DNA from: Hymenobacter nivis
Lineage (GTDB): Bacteria; Bacteroidota; Bacteroidia; Cytophagales; Hymenobacteraceae
DNA length: 64,000 nt
Assembly (NCBI RefSeq): GCF_006439025.1
Contig: NZ_RCYZ01000005.1
Coordinates: 372,001 to 436,000, forward strand
Direction of reading: 5' to 3'
The notes beneath the pieces are model-generated. The model worked only from the letters and a program-made list of their open reading frames with translations, was not told where the DNA came from and ran no database searches. Of this stretch, positions 7,865-15,737 are shown in pieces (position 1 is the first letter of the stretch; each line of letters begins with the position of its first letter). Made by a program: the position numbers and the translations under genes.

Positions 7865-10321
7865 CTAGTGCTTTACAAACTTGTGGTGGAACACCTTCTG
7901 GCCGTCGCTCACGGTGAGGGTGTACAGGCCGTTGGCCAGGCCCGACACGTTGAGCACGCCGTCGGCGTAGGGCACGGCGCGCAGGGCCCCGCGCACGTCC
8001 GTCACCTGCACCGAGGTGGCGGTGGCGCGGCCGGGCAGCACCAGGCGCAGGGCGTCGGTGGCGGGGTTGGGGTAGAGCTGCAGGACCTGAGCCACTTCGT
8101 TGCCGAGGGGCGTGCCGGTGAGCGTGGCGGGCTCGTCGGCAATGGCCGCGCCGCCGCTGATAGTCAGCGTATAATCCTCGGTTTCGCCGTAGCTGTAGCT
8201 GCCGCAGCTGGCGGTGGCGCTGGCGTCGCTCATGATGACGCGCAGGCGGGTGCTGCCGGTGCGGGCCGTGGTGGGCACCGCGAAGGTGCTGGTGAGGGTG
8301 CCCGTGCTGCTGCTGCTGCCGCTCACCACGAGCTCGCCGGTGTCGGCAAAGTCCCCGTCCTGGTTGTAATCGATGTAGATTTTCCAGTATTCGGTGTAGG
8401 CCGAGCTTTTGAAGCCGGCCGAGAAGCTAATGGTCTGGCTGGAACCAGCGGCCACGGTGGTGCTGGTGGCCGTGCCGTTGTAGTAGCCGCCGTCGGCCCC
8501 CGAGGTGCGGTTGATGGTGCCCAATTTCACCAAGTCAATCCACTCGTAGGCCTGGCTGCCGCCCTTGATGGTGCAGTAGGTGCCGGTAGTGGGCGGCGTG
8601 GTGGTGCTGGTGCCCACGCCCACGGCCGTCCAGGCGTTGGTCACGGCCAAGGTTTGAGCAGAAGAGGCACCGAATAAGTCGGTGGCCGCCTGGATAGAAT
8701 AGGTGCGGGCCTGGGCGTAGGTGGAGGAGGCCGTCATGTACACGTCTTCCATGCGGAAGGTGATTTTGGCGGCGTCCGTCAGGCCGATGCCGGCCACGCT
8801 GTAGGCCGTGCCGGCCTCGTTGGTGCCCGACTTGCCCACGGCAATCAGGTAGTACCAGTAGTTGAGCACGCCCGAGTTGGTGTGCACGCCGCCCTGGTCG
8901 TTGGCGTTAGACGGCGACGACGTGGTAGCGGCCCAGTACTTGCCCTTGTAGAGCGCGGGCTGGCCGTAGAGGTTGGGGTTGCTCATCGAGCGTAGGGCCC
9001 CGCCGGCCTTCATGATGTCCTCGCCAATGTCCCAGGTCGATTTCGTGAGGCCCAGCTGGTCGCAGGTGAACTTCTCCACGCTCGCGCCCCAGATGTCAGA
9101 CAAGCCCTCGTTCATGGCCCCCGACTCGTTGGCGTAGGTGAGGTTGGCGGTGTTTTCGCACACCGCGTGGCCGATTTCGTGGCCGCACACGTCCAGGGCC
9201 GTGAGGGGCTTGAAGGTGCTGGCCCCGTCGCCGTAGGTCATCACCGAGCCGTTCCAGTAGGCATTCTCGTAGCCGGCCGCGGTGTTGGGCGTGTCATCGT
9301 AGTGCACGTAGCTCTTGATTTTGGCCCCGGCGTTGTCGTAGCTGCTGCGCGCGTGCACTGCCTTCCAATAGTCGTAGGTGGCCTGGGCCCCGAAGTGGGC
9401 GTCGCCGGCCACGTTGTCGTAGTTGGCGTTGTTATATTCAGCGGCCGTCCAGTTGTTGTCGGCGTCGGTGAAGTCGGTGGCGGCGGTGTAGCTGTTGCCC
9501 TTTTTGCAGTTGTAGGTTTCGATGCCCAGGCCGCGGGTATACTCGCGCAGGTGGTAGCCGCCGGTGGCCGTTTCGGTGGCCAGCGTGCGGGTGCCGCTGT
9601 AGGCGGTGGCGAAGGTGGCCGGGGCCCCCGTGGCGTGCTTGATGATGTTGTCTTGCAGCACCACTTTGCCGCTGCTGGCATCGACGTAGATGTAGGCGCG
9701 GCTCACCGGCTGCTGGGCGTAGATGTTGAACTTATAGGCCAGCACGGGCTGGTCGGTGGCCGCGTCGCGCACAATCACCAGCTCGCCCTGGGGGCGGTAG
9801 GTGGCGGCGGGGTCGCCCAGCTCGGCCTTCAGGCCGGCCTCGGCGGCGGCGTCCTGCCACATGTACTTGGCGGCCCCTACGTGGCCCAGGGCCCTGTCGA
9901 GGGCCCCGGCCACGCCCAGGGTGGGCACGGTGCTCAGGCCAGCCAGCTGCTCGTAGTCGCCGCTGATGCTCTCCACGGCCCCGCCCCGGGCGTGCACCGT
10001 GTAGGCAGCATGCTCCACCCGAATGCCCTTGTAGTACTGGGCAAATTTCTGGTGGGTAAAGCCCAGCGCGTCGGTTTCGACCCGGGTGGGCCGCAACTGG
10101 TCGTTGGGGCCCAGGGCCAGCTGCGTGCGCAGCAGCTGCTCGCCGTCGGCGGGGCCCCGGTAAGCGGCTTTGCCAGCGGCGCTGAATTGAATTAATTCGG
10201 GCTGGCCGTGGGCCCCCAGCACTTTGTTCTGGACGCGCGGCGCGTTTTGCGCCTGCGCGGTGGTCGCGGCCAGCAGCGTACCCATTAGCAACAAGGCCTT
10301 GGCAGAGTAATGTTTCTTCAT
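7865..10321 (-). CDS. Secreted M4 (thermolysin-type) metalloprotease with GEVED domain and T9SS sorting tail
   Basis: 818 aa. Signal peptide (MKKHYSAKALLLMGTLLAAT...), then an FTP/PepSY-type propeptide to about residue 215. The M4 catalytic domain has zinc site HEIGH (H381, E382, H385) and the third ligand in NEGLSD (E405). The M4 C-terminal domain runs to about 570 (GGVHTNSGVLNYWYYL). It is followed by a GEVED domain (CTIKGG... to GETEDYTLTI) and a Por/T9SS type A sorting domain (LQLYPNPATDALRL to the end). By family, this is a neutral endopeptidase exported to the outside and anchored or released by the type IX system. It is monocistronic, with an M20 gene upstream separated by a terminator. 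Confidence 0.95.
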   Translation of the reverse strand: MKKHYSAKALLLMGTLLAATTAQAQNAPRVQNKVLGAHGQPELIQFSAAGKAAYRGPADGEQLLRTQLALGPNDQLRPTRVETDALGFTHQKFAQYYKGIRVEHAAYTVHARGGAVESISGDYEQLAGLSTVPTLGVAGALDRALGHVGAAKYMWQDAAAEAGLKAELGDPAATYRPQGELVIVRDAATDQPVLAYKFNIYAQQPVSRAYIYVDASSGKVVLQDNIIKHATGAPATFATAYSGTRTLATETATGGYHLREYTRGLGIETYNCKKGNSYTAATDFTDADNNWTAAEYNNANYDNVAGDAHFGAQATYDYWKAVHARSSYDNAGAKIKSYVHYDDTPNTAAGYENAYWNGSVMTYGDGASTFKPLTALDVCGHEIGHAVCENTANLTYANESGAMNEGLSDIWGASVEKFTCDQLGLTKSTWDIGEDIMKAGGALRSMSNPNLYGQPALYKGKYWAATTSSPSNANDQGGVHTNSGVLNYWYYLIAVGKSGTNEAGTAYSVAGIGLTDAAKITFRMEDVYMTASSTYAQARTYSIQAATDLFGASSAQTLAVTNAWTAVGVGTSTTTPPTTGTYCTIKGGSQAYEWIDLVKLGTINRTSGADGGYYNGTATSTTVAAGSSQTISFSAGFKSSAYTEYWKIYIDYNQDGDFADTGELVVSGSSSSTGTLTSTFAVPTTARTGSTRLRVIMSDASATASCGSYSYGETEDYTLTISGGAAIADEPATLTGTPLGNEVAQVLQLYPNPATDALRLVLPGRATATSVQVTDVRGALRAVPYADGVLNVSGLANGLYTLTVSDGQKVFHHKFVKH

Positions 10322-10495
10322 AAACGAGGGTGGGTGGGAAAATAGGGAAAAACGGATGTAACAGCAGCGTTTGATTGCCCTGCAACTTAGGTTTTTTCCT
10401 AGTCGAACCCTCGTCTATCTTCCTAAAATACTACAAAAGCCATAATCTTGTTAACCTTCGCTTCACACCGCTGCCCTGAATAATGCGTTGGGGCC

Positions 10496-10534
10496 CCAAA
10501 AACCCTTGATAAGTCACTTTATTGCACTTATCAA
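10496..10534 (-). terminator. Intrinsic terminator of the M20 gene
   Basis: TTGATAAGT at 10506-10514 and ACTTATCAA at 10526-10534 form a 9-bp stem with an 11-nt loop. On the minus strand the stem is followed after three G by TTTTT. It lies just past the stop of the leftward M20 gene at 10539. Confidence 0.7.
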
Positions 10535-10538
10535 ATAA

Positions 10539-11873
10539 TTAATGATGCTTTTGCGCGAGGTAGTCGGCCGCTAGGGTGGCCAGGGTTTTTACGCCTAACT
10601 CCAGGCCGCTCTCGTCGATTTTGAAGCCCGCGGTGTGGTGCGAGGGCACTTGGGCCGGGTCGGTGCCCGGAGCCAAGCCGCCCAGGTTCACGAACAGGCC
10701 GGGGGCCTTTTCGGCGTAGTAGGAGAAGTCCTCCGCGCCGGTGGTGGCCTCCTTTAGCTGCACGTGGGTGGGGCCCGCCACGGCGCGCAGGGTGGGCAGC
10801 ATCTGGGCGGTCAGGCGCGGGTCGTTGTAGGTCACGGGCACCACGGGGGTGATGCTGACCTCGGCCGTGGCGCCGGCGCTGGCGGCAATGCCCTCGGCGG
10901 TGCGGCGCACGTCGGCCCAGATCTTTTGCTGCATGCCCTTGTCCAGGGTCCGGATGGTGCCGATCATCGTCACCTGCTCGGCAATGATGTTGTTGCGCAC
11001 CCCGCCGTCGATTTTGCCCACCGTAACCACGGCCGCGGCCTTCGTCAGCTCGGTTTGGCGACTGACGACGGTTTGCAGGCCCAGCACGATTTGGGCGGCC
11101 ACCACCACCGGGTCCACGCTGGCCCAGGGGGCTGCGCCGTGGGCCGATTTGCCCTTCACCACAATTTGAAACACGTCGGCGGCAGCGTAGTAGCCCTCGG
11201 GCCGGTAGCGCAGGTTGCCCACCTCAATGCCCGAGGCGATGTGCAGGCCGAACACGGCGTCCACCTTGGGGTTCTCCATCACGCCTTCCTTCACCATCAG
11301 CTTGGCCCCGCCCTCGGTGCCGGGCACCGAGCCTTCCTCGGCGGGCTGGAAGATGAACTTGACGGTACCGGGCAGGTCTTTTTTCACCTGGGCCAGCACC
11401 TCGGCCGCGCCCATCAGCATGGCCACGTGGGTGTCGTGGCCACAGGCGTGCATCACGCCCACAGCCTGCCCCAAGTACGTGGTTTTCACAGTAGAAGCGT
11501 AGGCCAAGCCGGGGGCCTCGGTCACGGGCAAGGCGTCCATGTCGGCGCGCAGGGCCACCACGGGGCCCGGCTTGCCGCCGCGCAAGATGCCCACCACGCC
11601 GGTGCGGGCCACGCCGGTGGTCACCTCGAAGCCCAGGCTTTTGAGGTGGGCGGCCACCAGGGCGGCGGTGCGGTTTTCCTCGTTGCCCAGCTCGGGGTGC
11701 TCGTGCAGGTCGCGCCGCCAGGCAATGACTTTGGCCTCCTCAGCCGCCGCCAGCTTGGCAATGCGGGCGTCGAGGGCGGCGTTTTGGGCCGTGGCGGCCA
11801 GGGGCCCCAGCAGGGCCCCCAGGCCCAGGGCGGCCCCGCGCAGCGCGGGCCGCGAAAGCAGCGAAAAAGTCAT
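10539..11873 (-). CDS. Exported M20-family amidohydrolase
   Basis: 444 aa with an N-terminal signal peptide (LRGAALGLGALLGPLAATAQ). The M20D amidohydrolase core shows HEHPELGNEE near 57-66, metal-site ALRADMDALPV at 108-118, MHACGHDTH at 141-149 and the catalytic glutamates in FQPAEEGS near 200. The inserted dimerisation domain contains KGKSAHGAAPW. Relatives are hippurate hydrolases, N-acyl-amino-acid and IAA-amino-acid hydrolases; they use two divalent metals to cleave N-acyl bonds. The export signal suggests peptide or N-acyl amino acid scavenging in the periplasm. Substrate cannot be read. Confidence 0.92.
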   Translation of the reverse strand: MTFSLLSRPALRGAALGLGALLGPLAATAQNAALDARIAKLAAAEEAKVIAWRRDLHEHPELGNEENRTAALVAAHLKSLGFEVTTGVARTGVVGILRGGKPGPVVALRADMDALPVTEAPGLAYASTVKTTYLGQAVGVMHACGHDTHVAMLMGAAEVLAQVKKDLPGTVKFIFQPAEEGSVPGTEGGAKLMVKEGVMENPKVDAVFGLHIASGIEVGNLRYRPEGYYAAADVFQIVVKGKSAHGAAPWASVDPVVVAAQIVLGLQTVVSRQTELTKAAAVVTVGKIDGGVRNNIIAEQVTMIGTIRTLDKGMQQKIWADVRRTAEGIAASAGATAEVSITPVVPVTYNDPRLTAQMLPTLRAVAGPTHVQLKEATTGAEDFSYYAEKAPGLFVNLGGLAPGTDPAQVPSHHTAGFKIDESGLELGVKTLATLAADYLAQKHH

Positions 11874-11948
11874 GGCAAACGGTTACGCGGAGGTTATGGC
11901 CGGGCGGCCAATGTTACGGCAATGTAGGGCCGGGGCCCGTTTGCGCAT

Positions 11949-11956
11949 TATTTTTG
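11949..11956 (+). promoter_or_regulatory. -7 promoter element
   Basis: TATTTTTG matches TAnnTTTG exactly and lies 40 bp upstream of the ATG at 11997. Confidence 0.55.
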
Positions 11957-11996
11957 TGGTTCGATCCGGCCCGGCCGGCCGGTTTTATTCGTTGCC

Positions 11997-12677
11997 ATGC
12001 GCGTATCGTCCCCCGTTGTAGCTCCTGCTGCCCCCGCCGGGGCCTCCGCCCGCACCTGGGTGGGCGCGTGGGCGCAGCCCGGGTTCCGAAACCTGCTGGT
12101 GCTGCCGCTGGTGTTGCTTTTTGCGGGCCTGGTGCCGGCGGCGGCGCCGTTCTACCACTTCATCCAGCAGCGCGCCGGCCACCACCTGGCCGACCCCGTG
12201 CTGGCCCACCTACCGGCCCGCGACGTGGCCAGCCCCATTTTCTTCCTGATGTACGGCAGCTGCATTGCCGCCGTGGCCTGGCTGCTGGGGCGGCCGCAGC
12301 TGCTGGTGCGCGGCGTGTGGGCCTATTTTCTGCTGCAATTGCTGCGCATGGCCACCATCTGGGTGCTGCCGCTGGAGCCGCCGGTGGGCATCCTGCCCTT
12401 CCCCGACCCGTTCACCGAGCACCTGTTCCACGCCAGCGTCGCCGTGCCCATCACCAAGGACCTGTTTTTTTCGGGCCACACGGCCACCGTGGTGCTGCTG
12501 GCGCTGGCCGTGCGCGGGCGCTGGTGGCGGGCCACGCTCGGCGCGTTGGCCGCCACCATCGGCGTGCTGGTGCTGGTGCAGCACGTGCACTACGTGTACG
12601 ACGTGCTGGGGGCCCCACTCTTTGCCTGGGCGGCCTACTGGCTGGGGGGCCGCATCTGGCCCACTGACCCGGCGTAG
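11997..12677 (+). CDS. PAP2 / sphingomyelin-synthase-like membrane phosphotransferase
   Basis: 226 aa with about six transmembrane helices. The two conserved PAP2_C motifs are present: KDLFFSGHTATVVLL near residues 156-170, and HVHYVYDVLGAPLFAW near 196-211. These supply the catalytic His, His and Asp triad of the sphingomyelin synthase-related branch of the PAP2 superfamily. By family, it should dephosphorylate or transfer a phospho-headgroup between lipids in the membrane. Cytophagales make sphingolipids, so a role in head-group exchange is plausible but is inference. It carries its own -7 promoter element and ends at a perfect palindromic terminator. Confidence 0.8.
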   Translation: MRVSSPVVAPAAPAGASARTWVGAWAQPGFRNLLVLPLVLLFAGLVPAAAPFYHFIQQRAGHHLADPVLAHLPARDVASPIFFLMYGSCIAAVAWLLGRPQLLVRGVWAYFLLQLLRMATIWVLPLEPPVGILPFPDPFTEHLFHASVAVPITKDLFFSGHTATVVLLALAVRGRWWRATLGALAATIGVLVLVQHVHYVYDVLGAPLFAWAAYWLGGRIWPTDPA

Positions 12678-12696
12678 CGCTCAGGGTTTTGTCAAC

Positions 12697-12738
12697 AAAG
12701 AGGGGCCCCGGCAGCAATTGCTGCCGGGGCCCCTCTTT
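12697..12738. terminator. Perfect 42-bp palindrome, bidirectional terminator
   Basis: Two 21-bp arms with no spacer, centred on CAATTG at 12717/12718 and starting AAAGAGGGGCCCC. It lies between the convergent PAP2-like gene (stop 12677) and the short-chain dehydrogenase (stop 12798). RNA from either strand would form the same very strong hairpin ending in a short U-run. Confidence 0.85.
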
Positions 12739-12797
12739 GCGACTAAGCGCAAGCTTGAGCGCTTGTTAGTAGGAGCAAGCAGCTAGTGGCTCAATCC

Positions 12798-13580
12798 TTA
12801 CAAGTACTTCTCGTAGATGCCGGCGGCAATTTTCTCGGTCAGCTTCTTGGGGGCCACGGCGGTCAGGCCTACGGTTACTTTGTTGAGCAGGCCAGGGATA
12901 ACCTCGGCCCGGCCGGCTAGCAGGGCCCGCACGGCGGCGCGGGCCACGGCAGTGGGCGTCATCGACACCTTGGAGGCAGTTTTTTGCAGCTCGGCCCCCA
13001 TACCAGCGCGGTCGGCAAAGGCGGTATCGGTGGCCCCCGGGCTCAGGCACGTCACCGATACCGGGCTGTTTTTCAGCTCGTAGCGCAGGCCCCGGCTGAA
13101 GCTCACCACGAACGACTTACTCGCCGCGTAGAGCGCCAGCGACGGCACGGCCTGGTAGGCGGCGGTGCTGGCCACGTTGAGAACGTAGGCCCGCGGCTGC
13201 TGGCGCAGGGCCGGCAGCAGGGCGTGGGTGAGGGCCACGGGCAGCAGCATGTTCAGTTGCAGCATGTTTTGCTGCTCGGCCAGGGGCAGCGCCTCGAAGC
13301 GGCCCCAGAGGCCGTAGCCGGCGTTGTTTACCAGCACGGCCAGCTCCTTGGTGTGGGCCAGGGCCCAGGCGGCCACGGCCTCGGCGGCCCCGGGGGCGGC
13401 CAGGTCGAGGGCCAGGATGTGGCTCTGGTGCTGGTGCCGGGCCCCTATTTCCTGGGCCAGGGCCCGCAGCTGGTCTTCGGAGCGGGCCACGAGCAGTAAG
13501 TCGTAGCCGCGCTGGGCCAGGGCAATGGCCAGGGCCCGGCCAATGCCGCGCGAAGCGCCGGTGACGAGGGCGTAAGCCAT
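12798..13580 (-). CDS. Short-chain dehydrogenase/reductase
   Basis: 260 aa classical SDR. The NAD(P)-binding TGASRGIG is at 7-14, NNAG near 88, catalytic Ser in LNVASTAAY near 139, and YAASK near 152-156; the C-terminal half has the usual CLSPGATDT. Arg after the glycine motif and the ARS at the end of the second strand suggest NADP(H). This subgroup (YqjQ/DltE-like) covers oxidoreductases of broad, mostly unknown substrates. The ATG at 13580 (MAYALVTGAS) places the Rossmann strand at the normal position; the frame runs further upstream without support. Confidence 0.9.
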   Translation of the reverse strand: MAYALVTGASRGIGRALAIALAQRGYDLLLVARSEDQLRALAQEIGARHQHQSHILALDLAAPGAAEAVAAWALAHTKELAVLVNNAGYGLWGRFEALPLAEQQNMLQLNMLLPVALTHALLPALRQQPRAYVLNVASTAAYQAVPSLALYAASKSFVVSFSRGLRYELKNSPVSVTCLSPGATDTAFADRAGMGAELQKTASKVSMTPTAVARAAVRALLAGRAEVIPGLLNKVTVGLTAVAPKKLTEKIAAGIYEKYL

Positions 13581-13586
13581 TTTTTT

Positions 13587-13678
13587 TGAGTGAGTGAATT
13601 GGCGAATGATTGAGTTGGTGAGCGAGCGAATGGCGGGGATTAAGCGCAAGTCATTCGCCGATTCACCGGTTCACTCAT
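13587..13678. repeat. Imperfect inverted repeat between two leftward genes
   Basis: The left arm (13587-13610, TGAGTGAGTGAATTGGCGAATGA) and right arm (about 13652-13678) are reverse complements apart from a 4-nt insertion and one substitution. It lies in the 102-bp gap between the PhyH and SDR genes. It may be a REP-type intergenic element or an attenuating hairpin. Confidence 0.55.
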
Positions 13679-13682
13679 CCAC

Positions 13683-14498
13683 TTACTTCACCAAGTGCAG
13701 GAAGCGCAGGTAGAACGGCGTGGGGCTGTCTTCGCTCTTGGGCTGGTACTTGCCCGCGATGAGGGGCACGTACATCACGCGGCGGCGCGAGGCCTCGCCC
13801 ACGAGCGGCGACTGGGCCACGCGGTGCCACATGCGGCCGTCGTGCACGGTGAGGTCGCCGGGCTCGGTTTCGATGGCAATTTCGTTCGGGTCGTAGTGCA
13901 CGTCCTTGTAGTACTTCTTGCGGAAGAGCATCTTGCCCAGGCCCTGGCGGTGCGTGCCGGGGATGACGCGCAGGCCGCCGTTGGTGGCCTTGGTGCCGTC
14001 GAGGTGCAGGCCCACGTTGAGCATGGGCCCGATGCGCTTGCCGTAGAACACGTCGCGCAGCGAGTCGGTGTGCCAGCCCATCTGGCTGAACTCGGAGCCC
14101 GGGATGTTCACGTAGTGGTTCACCACGAGGCCGTCCTTCTCGTTTTCGCCCACCCGGCCGCCTTCGGCTTCGAGCAGCGGAAACAAGGCCTTGAAGCGCG
14201 GGTCTTGCAGCAACTCGTGCAGCACCGGGTGATGCTGCGAGGTGAAGGCAAAGCGCTGCACGATGCGGGAGCCGTCCACGTCCTGCCCGTACTTGATGGG
14301 CACGCCGTTCACTTTTTCCACGCCCTCGGCCAACCAGCGGCGCTGCACGTCCTGGGTGGCTTGGAGGATTTCCTGCACCTGAGCAGGCGAAGCAAACGGC
14401 CGAAAGTGCAAGAAGCCGTACTTGGCAAAGAAAGCCCGCTGTTCGTCGGTGAGCGTGTCACCAAGGGTAAAGCGAGGGTATTCGAAAGATGAGGACAT
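13683..14498 (-). CDS. Phytanoyl-CoA dioxygenase (PhyH) family oxygenase
   Basis: 271 aa Fe(II)/2-oxoglutarate-dependent oxygenase. The iron ligands fit HTD at 143-145 (MGWHTDS) and a distal His at about 225 in GDLTVHDGRMWHRV. GGLRVIPGTHR at about 174-184 is the usual PhyH strand. The family hydroxylates unactivated carbons in lipids, secondary metabolites or sterol-like compounds; the substrate here is unknown. The ATG at 14498 (MSSSFEYPRF) is chosen, and it has an exact -7 element 45 bp upstream. It is followed by a dehydrogenase on the same strand, so a hydroxylate-then-oxidise pathway is possible, though the gap contains a repeat. Confidence 0.88.
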   Translation of the reverse strand: MSSSFEYPRFTLGDTLTDEQRAFFAKYGFLHFRPFASPAQVQEILQATQDVQRRWLAEGVEKVNGVPIKYGQDVDGSRIVQRFAFTSQHHPVLHELLQDPRFKALFPLLEAEGGRVGENEKDGLVVNHYVNIPGSEFSQMGWHTDSLRDVFYGKRIGPMLNVGLHLDGTKATNGGLRVIPGTHRQGLGKMLFRKKYYKDVHYDPNEIAIETEPGDLTVHDGRMWHRVAQSPLVGEASRRRVMYVPLIAGKYQPKSEDSPTPFYLRFLHLVK

Positions 14499-14543
14499 AG
14501 TGAAGATAGAGCGATAGACTGGCGGCCCCAACCCAATAGCCTA

Positions 14544-14551
14544 CAAAGGTA
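14544..14551 (-). promoter_or_regulatory. -7 promoter element of PhyH gene
   Basis: The minus strand reads TACCTTTG, an exact match to TAnnTTTG, 45 bp upstream of the ATG at 14498. Confidence 0.6.
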
Positions 14552-14586
14552 ACACAGGGGCCCCGGTGCATGGGCACCCCCGGCGC

Positions 14587-14617
14587 CCCGCGGCCAGGGC
14601 TGCCCCCTGGCCGCGGG
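14587..14617. repeat. Perfect 13-bp inverted repeat, 5-nt loop
   Basis: CCCGCGGCCAGGG and its complement surround a 5-nt loop. It is not at the 3' end of any gene, so a terminator role is unlikely. It lies upstream of the PhyH promoter. Confidence 0.6.
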
Positions 14618-14713
14618 CCAGCAACCCAGGCGCGGCGTTGGTAAACCGCGGTGCTGGGCATTTGGCTTACGACCAGGCGCCACACATTAATACTCGCTTA
14701 TCAATCAATTAGT

Positions 14714-14735
14714 TGTGCAAATCAGTATTTGCACA
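14714..14735. promoter_or_regulatory. Operator-like dyad
   Basis: TGTGCAAAT and ATTTGCACA form a perfect 9-bp inverted repeat with a 4-bp spacer. The size and spacing fit a dimeric regulator site in a divergent intergenic region. The regulator is unknown. Confidence 0.45.
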
Positions 14736-14872
14736 GGTTTGGGAGAGCACGGCCTTGGGGGCCCCGCCGCCGGGACCGTGGGGGCCCCGCGGCGGGGGCC
14801 CCAGCCATAAGCGCGGTTTATGCGGCGTGCACAATAATCAATTGCCGGCACAGCCCCCGGCCGGAAAACCTG

Positions 14873-14880
14873 TACCTTTT
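14873..14880 (+). promoter_or_regulatory. Near-consensus -7 element
   Basis: TACCTTTT has one mismatch to TAnnTTTG and lies 25 bp upstream of the ATG at 14906. Confidence 0.4.
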
Positions 14881-14905
14881 CTGCCCTGCTACCGCCTCGC
14901 CCGCC

Positions 14906-15668
14906 ATGCTGCTGCTACCCGCCTTCCGCGCCCACTTACTACCGTGCTCCGAGAGCTGGGCCGCCATGACGCCCGCCGCCCAAGGCCGCCACTGCGCCCG
15001 CTGCCAGCGTGTGGTGCAGGACTTTACTCAGTCGCAGATCCCCGCCGCCGACCTGGCCACCGCCCGCGCCGCCGCGCCCGACGGGCGCGTGTGCGGTCGC
15101 TCTCGCCGGGGCCCAGGTGCAGGGGCCCCCGCCCCTCACGCGGCGGCTGCGCTGGTTTGTGGTGGCGCTGGTGCTGGTGGTGGCCCAGGGCCTGAACGCC
15201 CGGGAAGCACTGGCCCAGGTGCGGCGGGGGCCCCGGAGCCATAAGGCGAAGGTGATGAAGCAGGTAAAACGGGTGGAATTGGTGGGAGATGTTGAAGATT
15301 TACCTGGTAAGAATAAGACATCTACCCATGAAGAAAACGCACTTGGAGTAGTATTGGACCCAAACCTTTCCACTACCAGAATTCTATTTCAAGGCGGAGG
15401 AAGCGCCACAGTTGTCGCTTTTATTCAACGTAATGTTGAGTACCGGCCCAGTTACCCTGAAGGGCAAGTGCTCGCAAGCTTTATCGTAGATTCAGTTGGC
15501 CATGTGCAGAAGCCCGTCATTTTGGAAAGTTTGACACCAGCGGCCGACGCCGAGGTTATTCGAGTAATAGAATCATTGACTGGTTTCGAGCCTGCAACCC
15601 AAAACGGCGTTCCCATTAACACTACTGTAGCTGTGCCAATCAATTTCAGAAAGCCTCAAACCCCATAA
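14906..15668 (+). pseudogene. TonB-like protein gene interrupted by one frameshift
   Basis: The first part (14906 to about 15097) reads MLLLPAFRAHLLPCSESWAA, then GRHCARCQRVVQDFT and DGRVCG. This is the Cys-rich cytoplasmic segment common at the start of Bacteroidota TonB-like and CarboxypepD-type proteins. The matching remainder is in the +2-shifted frame from about 15108. It has QVQGPPPLTRRLR, a membrane helix WFVVALVLVVAQ, and a TonB C-terminal domain (RPSYPEGQVLASFIVDSVGH ... INTTVAVPINF) to the stop at 15668. Loss of one base (or gain of two) between about 15098 and 15110, beside a GGGGCCC run, explains both halves. The intact protein would be about 254 aa and could energise outer-membrane transport. 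Confidence 0.75.
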
Positions 15669-15713
15669 TCCTGCACCTTCGCCGGGGCCCTAATTGCAGT
15701 ACAAGCGGCACAA

Positions 15714-15721
15714 TACCTTTC
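15714..15721 (+). promoter_or_regulatory. Near-consensus -7 element
   Basis: TACCTTTC has one mismatch to TAnnTTTG and ends 16 bp before the HMG-CoA reductase ATG at 15738. Confidence 0.4.
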
Positions 15722-15737
15722 TTAATTTCGATTCCAA

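Larger units (their letters stand above)
14499..14905. other. Divergent intergenic regulatory region
   Basis: 407 bp without a gene between the leftward PhyH gene and the rightward TonB-like gene. It holds a minus-strand -7 element at 14544-14551, a perfect 13-bp hairpin at 14587-14617, an operator-like dyad at 14714-14735, a cluster of three GGGGCCCC-type sites at 14757-14805 and a near-consensus -7 element at 14873-14880. Confidence 0.6.

Noticed and set aside
7570..7917. Plus-strand frame of 115 codons in the gap after 7479
   Set aside because: Arg/Pro/Cys-rich, no recognisable domain, overlaps the protease 3' end and contains the hairpin at 7811-7841.
9167..10195. Plus-strand frame of 342 codons opposite the M4 protease
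   Set aside because: Val/Gly/His-rich shadow; zinc site and signal peptide are on the minus strand.
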